DNA of 64,000 nucleotides. Origin: Micromonospora parva (GTDB lineage: Bacteria > Actinomycetota > Actinomycetes > Mycobacteriales > Micromonosporaceae). Every line of letters begins with the position of its first letter. The first letter of the stretch is position 1. The position numbers and the translations under genes were made by a program. This document shows, piece after piece, positions 25,395 through 33,785 of this stretch. The stretch spans positions 1 through 64,000 of the forward strand of contig NZ_JNZS01000017.1 in assembly GCF_000718515.1 (NCBI RefSeq), written 5' to 3'. A model generated the notes under the pieces. The model searched no databases. It saw only the letters and a program-made list of their open reading frames with translations, and was not told where the DNA came from.

Positions 25395-26297
25395 TCACTC
25401 CGCGGTGGCGGTCGCCGGCTGCTCGGTGGCGGCCTGCGCCGGCTGCTCCGGGGTGGCGGGCTGCTCGGCGGCGGCAGCGGCGGGCTGCTCGGCCGGGGCG
25501 GCCGACTCGTCGGCCTTCTTCGGCTCGAGCAGCTCGCGCTCCCACTCGGTCAGCGGCTCGTCGCTCGCGACGCCCTCGGGCTTCTCGTCGTTGCCCCGGC
25601 GACGGCCGGAACGCGCGATCAGACCATCCGCGACGGCGGCGGCGACGACCTTGGTCAGCAGCTCGGCCGAGCGGATCGCGTCGTCGTTACCCGGGATCGG
25701 GAAGTCGACCTCGTCCGGGTCGCAGTTGGTGTCCAGCACCGCGATGACCGGGATGCCCAGCTTGCGGGCCTCGTCGACGGCGATGTGCTCCTTCTTGGTG
25801 TCGACGATCCACACCGCGGCGGGAAGCTTCTGCATGTCCCGCAGGCCACCGAGGGTGCGGGTCAGCTTGATCTTCTCGCGGGAGAGCTGCAGGGTCTCCT
25901 TCTTGGTGTAACCGGCGGCGGTGCCGCTCAGGTCACCCAGACCCTCCAGCTCCTTCATCCGCTGCAGCCGCTTGTACACGGTCTGGAAGTTGGTCAGCAT
26001 GCCACCGAGCCAGCGGTGGTTGACGTACGGCTGGCCGACCCGGGTCGCCTGCTCGGCGATCGCCTCCTGGGCCTGCTTCTTGGTGCCGACGAACAGGATG
26101 CTGCCACCCTCGGCGACGGTCCCACGCACGAACTCGTACGCCTTCTCGATGTACTCGAGGGTCTGGCGCAGGTCGATGATGTAGATGCCGTTGCGCTCGG
26201 TCATGATGAAGCGCTTCATCTTCGGGTTCCAGCGCCGGGTCTGGTGCCCGAAGTGGACACCGCTCTCCAGCAGCTGACGCATGGTCACGACGGCCAT
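25395..26297 (-). CDS. rpsB: 30S ribosomal protein S2 with Ala/Glu/Pro-rich tail
   Basis: S2 binds late in 30S assembly and helps recruit S1. The 300-residue protein has [20 protein letters not shown] at the start and the normal S2 core to about residue 235. Roughly the last 50 residues are low complexity, with repeated AEQPA/TEQPA units, and are absent from most S2 proteins. The ATG at 26297 follows GAGGAG by about 11 bases. A TACACT box on the minus strand at 26478-26483 is a possible promoter, about 180 bases upstream. Confidence 0.96.
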   Translation of the reverse strand: MAVVTMRQLLESGVHFGHQTRRWNPKMKRFIMTERNGIYIIDLRQTLEYIEKAYEFVRGTVAEGGSILFVGTKKQAQEAIAEQATRVGQPYVNHRWLGGMLTNFQTVYKRLQRMKELEGLGDLSGTAAGYTKKETLQLSREKIKLTRTLGGLRDMQKLPAAVWIVDTKKEHIAVDEARKLGIPVIAVLDTNCDPDEVDFPIPGNDDAIRSAELLTKVVAAAVADGLIARSGRRRGNDEKPEGVASDEPLTEWERELLEPKKADESAAPAEQPAAAAAEQPATPEQPAQAATEQPATATAE

Positions 26298-26704
26298 GGT
26301 TGGGGTACTCCTCAAGGTCCCTGGTTGTCACGCCCGACCGGTGGCCGGGCGTCCTGGCGCCTGGTCGCCGACCCATGGTGGGCCCGATCAAGATCGGGAC
26401 CAGGGAGGCCGTCGCTCCACGACGATTCGTGAAGAGGGCGCGCGAGGTCGACCGCACGAGGCGGTCGCCAGTTGGCCAGTGTACGCCCTTCACCCGTTCA
26501 GCCGCCCCGGGGTGCGCGCGGGGCGCCGCCCCGGGCTCCCGCCCCATCGCCCGAGTTGCGGGAAGATCGCGCTGGTTCCTGGAAATAGTGGCCTCCGCGT
26601 CGCCAGAGGCCACTATTTCCAGGTTGTTGTGCGTCTCTGGCCGCACGCGAGCCGCCAGCCGGCGGCGAGCGCGGCCGGTCAGCCGGCGGCGAGGCAGGGC
26701 CGGG
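26298..26704. other. rpsB leader and upstream intergenic region
   Basis: About 400 bases without a gene. They hold the rpsB leader, a tentative TACACT -10 box at 26478-26483 on the minus strand, the palindrome at 26578-26623 and direct repeats at 26656-26719. The length leaves room for S2 autoregulation, but no known leader structure was recognised. Confidence 0.5.
26578..26623. repeat. Perfect long palindrome upstream of rpsB
   Basis: Perfect 18-base arms, CCTGGAAATAGTGGCCTC (26578-26595) and its complement (26606-26623), enclose a 10-base loop. It is unusually AT-rich for this DNA. It lies 81 bases past the stop of the repeat-rich membrane protein gene. Confidence 0.9.
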
Positions 26705-26719
26705 TCAGCCGGCGGCGAG
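26656..26719. repeat. Three direct copies of a gene's 3' end
   Basis: CAGCCGGCGGCGAG starts at 26656, 26680 and 26706. The last copy is the real end of the neighbouring gene (Leu-Ala-Ala-Gly-stop). The other two lie downstream of it at spacings of 24 and 26 bases and look like duplications of the stop region. Confidence 0.75.
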
Positions 26720-27775
26720 CGCGGCGGCCACGAAGAGCACCAGACCGACGGTCAGGTAGGCCGTCGGCGGGCGGAGCCAGCCGCGACCGTTGTCGGAGAG
26801 CGCCAGACCTCCGGTTCGGAGCCCGTACAGCCCGGTCGCGAAGATCGGCAGGCCGGCGACCAGGGCGATGCCCACCACGACGTTCCCGGCGTCCACCGGG
26901 TCGCCGGTCACGCCCGCGAGCAGCACCCGCAGCGCGGGGACCTCGAAGATCAACACCAGCAGGGCGAAGAGTACGGCCAGCACCGGTCGGCGGGTCCGGT
27001 AGACGCCGTCGGCGGCCGGCGGGTACAGCGGCGGCTCGGCAGCGGGCAGGTCGGGTCGGGGGCCGATCCCCGGCATCGGGCCGGTCGGCATCTCCAGCGG
27101 GTGCGGCGGCTCGCCGCCACCCCGGGTCGGCTCGATGATCGGGTACGCAGTGAGCGGGGCGGGACGAGCCTGGTCAGCGAGCACGCTGGCCGGCGACGTG
27201 GTGTCGCGGGCGGTCTCCGACGTGACGTTCGCCAGCGGGGTCTCGACGGCGGCCGGTTCCCGGGCGGCCCGACGACCGGGCAGCTCACCCGAGACCTCCG
27301 AGGGGTCCCGGTCCGCCCTGCGCGAACGGGTCGCCCGGTATCCGTCGGCCTCGGGCCGGGCGTCACCGAGGGGGTCCACCGCACCGAAGCGTCCGGAGTC
27401 GTTCTCCACCGCCCCGAACCGCCCGGACTGGGCGTCGACCGCCGGGAAGCGGCCGGAGTCCCGCTCCGGGGTGCCGAAACGGCCCTGGTCCACGGCGCCC
27501 AGGCGACCCGGGTCCGGCTCCGGCGTACCGCCGAAACGGCTCGCGTCCACCGCGCCGAAACGCCCCGAGTCCGACTCTCGGCGGCGGCCGACACCGGTGT
27601 CCTCGACGGATCGGATGTCCTCCGCGCCACGCTGCTCGGGAATCTCGCCGTCCCGGTACCGCGGTTCGCCCGCGCCGCGCCACTCCGACTCGCCGTAACC
27701 GCGACCCCGCTCGTCGGGGTACCAGCGCGACTCCTGATCTTCCGGAAAACTCCGTCGTCCGTCCACGTCAGGCAC
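26705..27775 (-). CDS. Membrane protein with repetitive disordered N-terminus
   Basis: A 356-residue protein. Residues 1-255 are polar and repetitive: [12 protein letters not shown] units recur at least five times ([46 protein letters not shown]). A Pro-rich stretch follows. The last 100 residues hold three membrane helices (about 267-290, 299-320, 336-356). No named family was recognised. The GTG at 27775 is the first start in frame. It could anchor or display its long cytoplasmic arm, but no function is assigned. Confidence 0.7.
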   Translation of the reverse strand: MPDVDGRRSFPEDQESRWYPDERGRGYGESEWRGAGEPRYRDGEIPEQRGAEDIRSVEDTGVGRRRESDSGRFGAVDASRFGGTPEPDPGRLGAVDQGRFGTPERDSGRFPAVDAQSGRFGAVENDSGRFGAVDPLGDARPEADGYRATRSRRADRDPSEVSGELPGRRAAREPAAVETPLANVTSETARDTTSPASVLADQARPAPLTAYPIIEPTRGGGEPPHPLEMPTGPMPGIGPRPDLPAAEPPLYPPAADGVYRTRRPVLAVLFALLVLIFEVPALRVLLAGVTGDPVDAGNVVVGIALVAGLPIFATGLYGLRTGGLALSDNGRGWLRPPTAYLTVGLVLFVAAALAAG

Positions 27776-27997
27776 CGTATGCGACCGGCCACGCCCGCGC
27801 CATTTCAGCCCAGCCGTCCGCGCCGCCGATCAACCGTGCCCCGGGGTACGAATGGTGACCGGCTGGTGAAAACAGGTCGGCGACACCGCTAGCACAGCCT
27901 GAACATGATCGTTTGACTGTCCACAGCACACCCGTTGTCCACAGCGGGGCCGCCGCCGGGTCGCGGCGATCGTCCTCCGGCGGGCACCGTGCCGGCC

Positions 27998-28357
27998 ATG
28001 ACGAAGCGGAACCAGGCGGTTGGCGCGTACGGCGAGCGGTGCGCGGCTCGGCACCTGACCGAGGCCGGGTTGCGCCCGATCGCCCACAACTGGCGCTGCC
28101 CGGCCGGGGAGATCGACATCATCGCGTGGGACGGGCCGGTGCTCGCCTTCTGCGAGGTGAAGACCCGCCGGGGTGACGGCTTCGGCAGCCCGGCCGAGGC
28201 GGTCGTGCCGGCCAAGGCCCGCCGGCTGCGTGGGCTCGCCGCGCGGTGGCTGACCGAAACCGGTACGACCGCCGAGGAGGTGCGTTTCGACGTGCTGTCC
28301 GTGCTGCTGCCCGACGCCGGGCCGGCGCAGGTCGACCACCTCAAGGGCGCGTTCTGA
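27998..28357 (+). CDS. yraN: UPF0102 protein YraN (nuclease-fold)
   Basis: A 119-residue protein of the YraN/UPF0102 family, which has a Holliday-junction-resolvase-like fold. The core motif EIDIIAWDGPVLAFCEVKTR near residues 39-58 supplies the acidic residues and lysine of the PD-(D/E)xK site. Its role in cells is unclear, possibly linked to DNA uptake because it sits next to yifB and dprA in most actinobacteria. The ATG at 27998 gives the family's usual start. Confidence 0.92.
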   Translation: MTKRNQAVGAYGERCAARHLTEAGLRPIAHNWRCPAGEIDIIAWDGPVLAFCEVKTRRGDGFGSPAEAVVPAKARRLRGLAARWLTETGTTAEEVRFDVLSVLLPDAGPAQVDHLKGAF

Positions 28358-28387
28358 CATGCGCGCCCGGAGGATCGGTGACGCGCC

Positions 28388-29908
28388 GTGAGCTACGCGA
28401 AGGTGCTCTGCGTGGGGCTGGTCGGGGTGACCGGCCACCTCGTCGAGGTGGAGGCCGACCTGGCCGCCGGCCTGCCGGCGGTGGTGATCTCGGGTCTGCC
28501 GGACACCGCCCTGCACGAGGCCCGTGACCGGGTCCGCGCCGCCGTGGTCAACTCCGGCCAGCGCTGGCCCAACCGGCGGATCACCCTCAACCTGCTCCCC
28601 GCCACGCTGCCCAAGTTCGGCTCGGCCTTCGATCTGGCCATCGCCGCCGCGCTGCTGGGCGGCTCGGGTGAGCTGCCGCTGCTTCCCCTGGAGGGGGTGG
28701 TGGTCCTCGGTGAGCTGGGGCTCGACGGGACGGTCCGGCCCGTACGCGGCGTCCTCCCGATGGTCGCCGCCGCGGCCCGGGCCGGCGTCACGCGGGTGAT
28801 CGTCCCGGTCGGCAACGCGGCCGAGGCCGCCGTCATCCCCGGCGTACGGGTGCGCGCGGTGGACACCCTGCACCGGCTCGTCGCCTTCGTTCGCGACGGG
28901 ACCCCACTGATCGAGCCACCGGCAGACATCCCCGCACCCGCGGCCGACGGACCGGATCTCGCCGAGGTCGCCGGGCAGCAGCTGGGTCGACGGGCCCTGG
29001 AGGTCGCCGCTGCCGGCGGGCACCACGTGGCGCTGCTCGGCCCGCCGGGCGCCGGCAAGACGATGCTCGCCGAACGGTTGCCGTCCATCCTGCCGGAGCT
29101 GGACGACGACGCGGCGCTGGAGGTCACCGCGTTGCACTCGGTCGCCGGGCTGCTGCCGCCCGGCGGTCGCCTGCTGCGGCGTCCGCCGTTCCAGGCGCCG
29201 CACCACACCGCGACCGTACCGTCGCTGGTCGGTGGCGGCTCGGGGCTGGCCCGGCCCGGCGCGGTGTCGCTGGCGCACCGCGGGGTGCTGTTCCTGGATG
29301 AGGCTCCCGAATTCAGCAAGGGCGCACTGGAGGCGCTGCGCCAGCCGCTGGAGCACGGCCGGATCCAGTTGAGCCGCAGCGGGGGCGGCACCGTGTATCC
29401 GGCGCGCACCCAGTTGGTGCTGGCGGCCAACCCGTGTCCGTGCGCGAAGCCGGCCGGTGACGCGCACTGCGAGTGCTCGCCGCTGGTCCGACGCCGCTAC
29501 CTGGGCAAACTGTCCGGTCCGCTGCTCGACCGGATCGATGTCCAGGTGCGACTGATGCCGGTACGGGCGGCCGAGCTGATGGCGACCGACGGTGGCGTCG
29601 AGCCGTCGGCGACGGTCGCCACCCGGGTGGCGGCGGCCCGGCAGGCGGCGGCCGATCGCTGGGCCGACCTCGGCCGGCGGCTCAACGCCGAGGTGGACGG
29701 CCCGTACCTGCGCAGACCGCCGTGGCGACTGCCGGCCCGGGTCACCGTCGAGCTGCGTGGCCGGCTCGACTCCGGCTCGCTGTCGGCGCGCGGCTTCGAC
29801 CGGGTGATCCGGATGGCCTGGACCATCGCCGATCTGGACGGCCGCGACCGACCGGACCAGGACGACGTCCGGGAAGCCCTGCAACTACGGACGGGGGAGG
29901 CGGCGTGA
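28388..29908 (+). CDS. YifB/ComM-like AAA+ ATPase (Mg-chelatase-like)
   Basis: A 506-residue protein of the YifB/ComM family. ComM is a hexameric helicase that extends branch migration during natural transformation. An N-terminal Lon-like domain (residues 1-170) precedes the AAA+ core with Walker A GPPGAGKTML near residue 218 and Walker B VLFLDEAPEF near 300. A C-terminal Mg-chelatase lid follows. The GTG at 28388 follows GGAGG. Its end overlaps dprA by four bases (GTGA), indicating coupling. Confidence 0.92.
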   Translation: MSYAKVLCVGLVGVTGHLVEVEADLAAGLPAVVISGLPDTALHEARDRVRAAVVNSGQRWPNRRITLNLLPATLPKFGSAFDLAIAAALLGGSGELPLLPLEGVVVLGELGLDGTVRPVRGVLPMVAAAARAGVTRVIVPVGNAAEAAVIPGVRVRAVDTLHRLVAFVRDGTPLIEPPADIPAPAADGPDLAEVAGQQLGRRALEVAAAGGHHVALLGPPGAGKTMLAERLPSILPELDDDAALEVTALHSVAGLLPPGGRLLRRPPFQAPHHTATVPSLVGGGSGLARPGAVSLAHRGVLFLDEAPEFSKGALEALRQPLEHGRIQLSRSGGGTVYPARTQLVLAANPCPCAKPAGDAHCECSPLVRRRYLGKLSGPLLDRIDVQVRLMPVRAAELMATDGGVEPSATVATRVAAARQAAADRWADLGRRLNAEVDGPYLRRPPWRLPARVTVELRGRLDSGSLSARGFDRVIRMAWTIADLDGRDRPDQDDVREALQLRTGEAA

Positions 29909-31119
29909 ACGCCGAGGATGAGCGCAGGCTGGCCCGGGTCGCCCTGACCTGGTTGGCGGAGCCGGGCACGCGCGCCGTGCACCGGCTGGTCGAACGGCAC
30001 GGCCCGGTGGCGACCCTGGACCTGCTGCTCGACGGCGGCAGCCCGGACGGCTGGCTGCACACCACCGTCGCCGCACGTTCGGCGGCCGGCGACGCGCGGG
30101 CGGTGGCGGCCGAGGCTCTGGAGCGGGCGGACCGACTGGGCGCCCGGCTGGTCACCCCGGACGACGAGGAGTGGCCGACCCCGGTCGCCGGCCTGACCAC
30201 GTTGCGGCTGCCGGACGTCAGCCGCCGGGTGGACGCCGAGACCGCCCCGCCGCTGTGCTTCTGGGTACGCGGAAGCTGGCCGCTCGGCGAAGCCCTGGAC
30301 CGCTCGGTGGCGGTGGTGGGGGCCCGGGCCGCCACCGGCTACGGGCAGCACGTCGCGACGGAGCTGGGGTACGGGTTGGCGGAGCGGGACTGGACTGTCG
30401 TGTCCGGTGGCGCGTTCGGCATCGACGCCGCCGCCCACCGGGGCGCCCTCACCGCTGGCGGTCTGACCGTCGCGGTGCTCGCCTGCGGCCTCGACCGCCC
30501 GTACCCGATGGGCAACGCCGCGCTCTTCGACCGGATTGCCGAGACGGGTCTGCTGGTCAGCGAGTGGCCCCCGGGTGCCGAGCCGCTGCGACCCCGGTTC
30601 CTGATCCGCAACCGGGTGATCGCCGTCGGCACCCGGGGCACCGTCGTGGTGGAGGCCTCGGCGCGCAGCGGCGCGACGCAGACCGCGCGGCGAGCCCTCC
30701 ACGCCAATCGGGTGACCATGGTGGTGCCGGGGCCGGTGACCTCGGCGATGTCCGTCGGCGCACACGAGTTCCTGCGCGAGTTCCCCGGCAAGGCCCGGCT
30801 GGTCGCCGGGGTGGCGCACGTGCTGGAGGAGGTGGGCCGGATCGGCGCGGACCTGGCCCCGTTGGCACGCGGGCCGCAGCGGGCCGCCGACACGCTCGAC
30901 GACGACGCGCGTTCGCTACTGGAGGCGCTGCCCCGCCGGAGCGCGATGGGCGTGGACCGGCTCTCCGCCCGCGCCGGTGTCGACGTACGGACCGCGCTGC
31001 GCAAGCTGTCACTGCTGGAGGAGCTGTCCATGGTGGTCCGTCGCGAGGACGGCTACGCCCTCGCCCCGCCCGCGAAGTCCAAGCGGGCGGCGACATCGGA
31101 GACGTCAGGCCCGCCGTGA
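29905..31119 (+). CDS. dprA: DNA-processing protein DprA
   Basis: DprA loads RecA on incoming single-stranded DNA. This 404-residue form has an N-terminal SAM-like region (1-90), the Rossmann-like core with VVGARAATGYGQHVA and VVSGGAFGIDAAAHRGAL around residues 135-175, and a C-terminal winged helix (about 330-385). The GTG at 29905 overlaps the yifB stop. With yraN and yifB it forms the conserved competence-like unit. Natural transformation in the host is not implied by this alone. Confidence 0.94.
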   Translation: MNAEDERRLARVALTWLAEPGTRAVHRLVERHGPVATLDLLLDGGSPDGWLHTTVAARSAAGDARAVAAEALERADRLGARLVTPDDEEWPTPVAGLTTLRLPDVSRRVDAETAPPLCFWVRGSWPLGEALDRSVAVVGARAATGYGQHVATELGYGLAERDWTVVSGGAFGIDAAAHRGALTAGGLTVAVLACGLDRPYPMGNAALFDRIAETGLLVSEWPPGAEPLRPRFLIRNRVIAVGTRGTVVVEASARSGATQTARRALHANRVTMVVPGPVTSAMSVGAHEFLREFPGKARLVAGVAHVLEEVGRIGADLAPLARGPQRAADTLDDDARSLLEALPRRSAMGVDRLSARAGVDVRTALRKLSLLEELSMVVRREDGYALAPPAKSKRAATSETSGPP

Positions 31120-31213
31120 GGCTGAGCGGGTGCGACGCGGCTCGTCCGGTGCGGTGGTCGCCGGATGCCCGCACACCCTCACGCTCGGGACCCCGGCCAG
31201 CTGCCATTGCCGG

Positions 31214-31219
31214 TACGGT
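31214..31219 (+). promoter_or_regulatory. Leaderless -10 box of the 37-residue protein
   Basis: TACGGT, 8 bases before the ATG at 31228. Confidence 0.4.
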
Positions 31220-31227
31220 GCCCGGTC

Positions 31228-31341
31228 ATGGGTGCAATCAAGCCGTGGCACATCAGCGTGCTCTGCTGTCTCGCCACGACCGCCGTGCTGGTTGTCGGCG
31301 TGGTCGTCTTCCTGATCAAGAAGAACAACCGCCACCGGTAG
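31228..31341 (+). CDS. 37-residue single-helix membrane protein
   Basis: Starts MGAIKPWHIS, then one hydrophobic helix of about 22 residues containing two adjacent cysteines, and ends in a basic KKNNRHR tail. This gives an N-out or N-in single-pass topology. The opening resembles TatA (MGALKPWH), but the amphipathic helix and length of TatA are absent. The coding frame is supported by the TACGGT box 8 bases upstream and by the helix-plus-basic-tail design. The function is unknown. Confidence 0.6.
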   Translation: MGAIKPWHISVLCCLATTAVLVVGVVVFLIKKNNRHR

Positions 31342-31388
31342 GCGAACACCCGGCACCGTCGGGTCCGGTGACGTGGGCGGACCGGCCG

Positions 31389-31394
31389 TAGGCT
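31389..31394 (+). promoter_or_regulatory. Leaderless -10 box before xerC
   Basis: TAGGCT, 6 bases before a GTG at 31401 that opens a short reading frame ending on the xerC start. Confidence 0.45.
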
Positions 31395-31400
31395 GTGGCC

Positions 31401-31466
31401 GTGCCAGCTGTCAGTGAGGGTGCCTGTCCCGGTGGACCGGCCAGCGCCCTGGCGCGGCCCCGATGA
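31401..31466 (+). CDS. Possible 21-residue leader peptide coupled to xerC
   Basis: A GTG 6 bases after a TAGGCT box opens 21 codons beginning VPAVSEGACP and ending LARPR. The TGA at 31464-31466 overlaps the xerC ATG (ATGA). A leaderless message starting here would deliver ribosomes to xerC, which lacks a clear ribosome-binding site of its own. The peptide resembles nothing I know. It may be only a translational feeder. Confidence 0.45.
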   Translation: MPAVSEGACPGGPASALARPR

Positions 31467-32560
31467 GTCGCCCCGACCGGGGCACCCGGGCCATGCACCA
31501 GGCGCTGCCGCCGGCGCTGCGCGACGCTGTCGACGACTTCGCCGAGCACCTGTCCCGGGTCCGTAACCGGTCGGCGCACACCGTCCGCGCGTACGTCACC
31601 GATCTGGTGTCGCTGCTCGACCACGCCGTCCGGATGGGCTGCGTGGACCTGGCCGAGCTGGACCTGTCGGTGCTGCGCAGTTGGCTGGCGCGGCAGCGCA
31701 CCACCGGCGCGGCCCGCACCTCGTTGGCCCGGCGGGCCGCGTCGGCGCGGGCGTTCAGCGGCTGGGCCCACCGGGCCGGGCTGCTCCCCGCCGACGTGGG
31801 CGCCGCGCTGGCCAGCCCACGCGCGCACCGGGAGCTGCCCAGCGTGCTGCGCCCCGACCAGGCCGCCGCCCTGGTCGAGGCACCGTCGCGGCAGACCCCG
31901 CCCACCAACCCGCCGCCGACAAACCGAGCGCGCACGAACCCGGCCGGCCCGAACCAAGCCGGTCCGAACCAAGCGGGCACAGACCAGGAGCACACGAGCG
32001 TGGTCCGCGCGGACGCAGCGGCCGGATCGGCACCGGGCGCAGCGGATGAGGCCGAGGCGGTGTCGCTGCGCGACCGGGTGCTGCTGGAGCTGCTCTACGC
32101 CACCGGCGTACGGGTCAGCGAGGCGTGCGGGTTGGACGTCGGCGACGTCGACCACGGCCGGCGGGTGCTCCGGGTGTTCGGCAAGGGCGGAAAGGAACGC
32201 GCGGTGCCGTACGGGGTGCCCGCCCAGCGGGCGTTGGACGACTGGCTGCGCCGGGGCCGCCCGGCGATGGTGGCCGCCCACTCCGGCGACGCGCTGCTGT
32301 TGGGTGCCCGGGGCGGTCGGCTCAACCCGACGACCGCGCGTCAGATCGTCGGCGCGTACGCCGAGACCGCCGGGCTGCCCCGGACCAGCCCGCACGGCCT
32401 CCGCCACTCCGCCGCCACCCACCTCCTGGAGGGCGGCGCCGACCTGCGCGCCGTGCAGGAGCTGCTCGGTCACTCGTCGCTGGCGAGCACCCAGATCTAC
32501 ACCCATGTCTCGGTCGAGCGGCTGCGTGCCGCGTACCGGCAGGCGCACCCGCGGGCCTGA
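31463..32560 (+). CDS. xerC: Tyrosine recombinase XerC with linker insertion
   Basis: XerC cuts at dif with XerD to resolve chromosome dimers. The 365-residue protein has the SAM-like core-binding domain (about 20-125) and the catalytic domain with R217, K241, H311, R314, H337 and nucleophile Y346 (ATGVRVSE, GLRHSAATH, LLGHSS, YTHVS). All six catalytic residues are present. The linker between domains (about 142-198) holds an insertion of some 50 residues rich in Pro, Asn, Thr and Ala with NQAGPNQAG repeats; usual XerC is near 300 residues. The ATG overlaps the stop of a short upstream frame. Confidence 0.92.
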   Translation: MSRPDRGTRAMHQALPPALRDAVDDFAEHLSRVRNRSAHTVRAYVTDLVSLLDHAVRMGCVDLAELDLSVLRSWLARQRTTGAARTSLARRAASARAFSGWAHRAGLLPADVGAALASPRAHRELPSVLRPDQAAALVEAPSRQTPPTNPPPTNRARTNPAGPNQAGPNQAGTDQEHTSVVRADAAAGSAPGAADEAEAVSLRDRVLLELLYATGVRVSEACGLDVGDVDHGRRVLRVFGKGGKERAVPYGVPAQRALDDWLRRGRPAMVAAHSGDALLLGARGGRLNPTTARQIVGAYAETAGLPRTSPHGLRHSAATHLLEGGADLRAVQELLGHSSLASTQIYTHVSVERLRAAYRQAHPRA

Positions 32561-32591
32561 GCAAGCGCCGGAGGGCGCCGAGCCCCGCGGT

Positions 32592-32597
32592 TACGAT
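32592..32597 (+). promoter_or_regulatory. Leaderless -10 box of the aminotransferase gene
   Basis: TACGAT, 6 bases before the GTG at 32604. Confidence 0.45.
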
Positions 32598-32603
32598 CAT
32601 CGA

Positions 32604-33785
32604 GTGAGCGTCCCGCAGCCCCCTGAGCCGATCCCGGGCGCCCGCCTGCTCTTCTCCCTGGACCCGGCGGTCAGCCACCTCAACCACGGTTCGTTCGGCG
32701 CGGTGCCGATCGGCGTGCAGCGCGCCCAGCAGCGGCTGCGTGACGAGATGGAGGCGAACCCGCTGCGCTTCTTCACCCAGGGGCTGGTCGACCGGATCGC
32801 GCACACCCGTCGGCACCTCGCCAGCTTCCTGGGCGCCGACCCGGACGGCAGCGCCCTGGTCGGCAACACCACCACCGGCGTCGCCGTGGTGCTCCAGTCG
32901 GTGGGCCTGCAACCCGGCGACGAGGTGCTGAGCACCGACCACGGGTACGGGGCGGTGAGCCTGGCCATCCAGCGCGAGTGCCGGCGCACCGGCGCGGTCA
33001 GCCGGGTCCTGCCGATCCCGCTGTCGGCCACCGACGAGCAGATCGTGCAGACCATCCGGGCCGGCCTGCGCCCCGGGCGGACCCGGCTGCTCGTCGTCGA
33101 CCAGCTCACCTCGGCCACCGCCAAACTCTTCCCGGTCACCGCCATCGCCCGGGTGGCCCGGGAACACGGCGTGCCAGTCCTGGTGGACGCCGCGCACGCC
33201 CCGGGCATGCTGTCCACCCCGGTGGCGAGCATCGGCGCGGACTTCTGGGTGGGCAACCTGCACAAGTGGGCGTACGCCCCGCGCGGGACCGCCCTGCTGA
33301 CGGTGGCACCGCAGTGGCGGGACCGGATCGAGCCGCTGGTGGTGTCCTGGGAGCAGGAGTCGGACTTCCCGGCCCCGCTCGAGTGGCAGGCGACTCTCGA
33401 CTACACGTCCTGGTTGGCCGCCCCGGCGGGCCTGTTCACGATGCGCAGTCTGGGTGTCGACCTGGTGCGCGCGCACAATGCCGCGCTCGCCGGGTACGGC
33501 CAGCGGGTGGTGGGAGACGCCCTGGGGGTGGCTCCGGCCGATCTGCCCAGCCCTGGCGGGCCGGAGGTGGCTCTGCGTCTCATCCCGCTGCCGCCCGGCA
33601 CGGGCACCACGATCGACGCCGCGCGGGCGTTGCAGACCCGGATCGGTGAGCGGCTCGCCGCCGAGGTGGCGGTGATGAGCTGGAACGGCCGGGGGTGGCT
33701 GCGGCTCACCGGGCAGGTCTACAACGCCGCCGACGAATACGACCGGCTGGCCGCACGGCTGCCGGCACTGCTCGCCCAGCGCTGA
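32604..33785 (+). CDS. Class V aminotransferase, isopenicillin-N-epimerase-like
   Basis: A 393-residue PLP enzyme of fold type I. It begins with the class V opening HLNHGSFGAVPIGVQRAQQR. The PLP-contacting acid and histidine lie in LVDAAHAPGML, and the Schiff-base lysine in GNLHKWAYAPRG near residue 220. Relatives include isopenicillin N epimerase and ergothioneine-type C-S lyases. No beta-lactam genes are nearby, so the substrate is unknown. The GTG at 32604 has a start-proximal TACGAT box. Its last 80 bases overlap the convergent M23 peptidase gene. Confidence 0.85.
   Translation: MSVPQPPEPIPGARLLFSLDPAVSHLNHGSFGAVPIGVQRAQQRLRDEMEANPLRFFTQGLVDRIAHTRRHLASFLGADPDGSALVGNTTTGVAVVLQSVGLQPGDEVLSTDHGYGAVSLAIQRECRRTGAVSRVLPIPLSATDEQIVQTIRAGLRPGRTRLLVVDQLTSATAKLFPVTAIARVAREHGVPVLVDAAHAPGMLSTPVASIGADFWVGNLHKWAYAPRGTALLTVAPQWRDRIEPLVVSWEQESDFPAPLEWQATLDYTSWLAAPAGLFTMRSLGVDLVRAHNAALAGYGQRVVGDALGVAPADLPSPGGPEVALRLIPLPPGTGTTIDAARALQTRIGERLAAEVAVMSWNGRGWLRLTGQVYNAADEYDRLAARLPALLAQR

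Noticed and set aside
31228..31341. TatA
   Set aside because: The MGAIKPWH opening is similar, but the amphipathic helix, hinge and acidic tail of TatA are missing and the total is only 37 residues.
31463..32560. Integrase of a mobile element
   Set aside because: It has XerC-type catalytic spacing and a core-gene position after dprA, and no attachment-site repeats or cargo genes are seen.
32604..33785. Part of a beta-lactam pathway
   Set aside because: Similarity to isopenicillin N epimerase is at fold level only, and no synthetase or expandase gene lies nearby.
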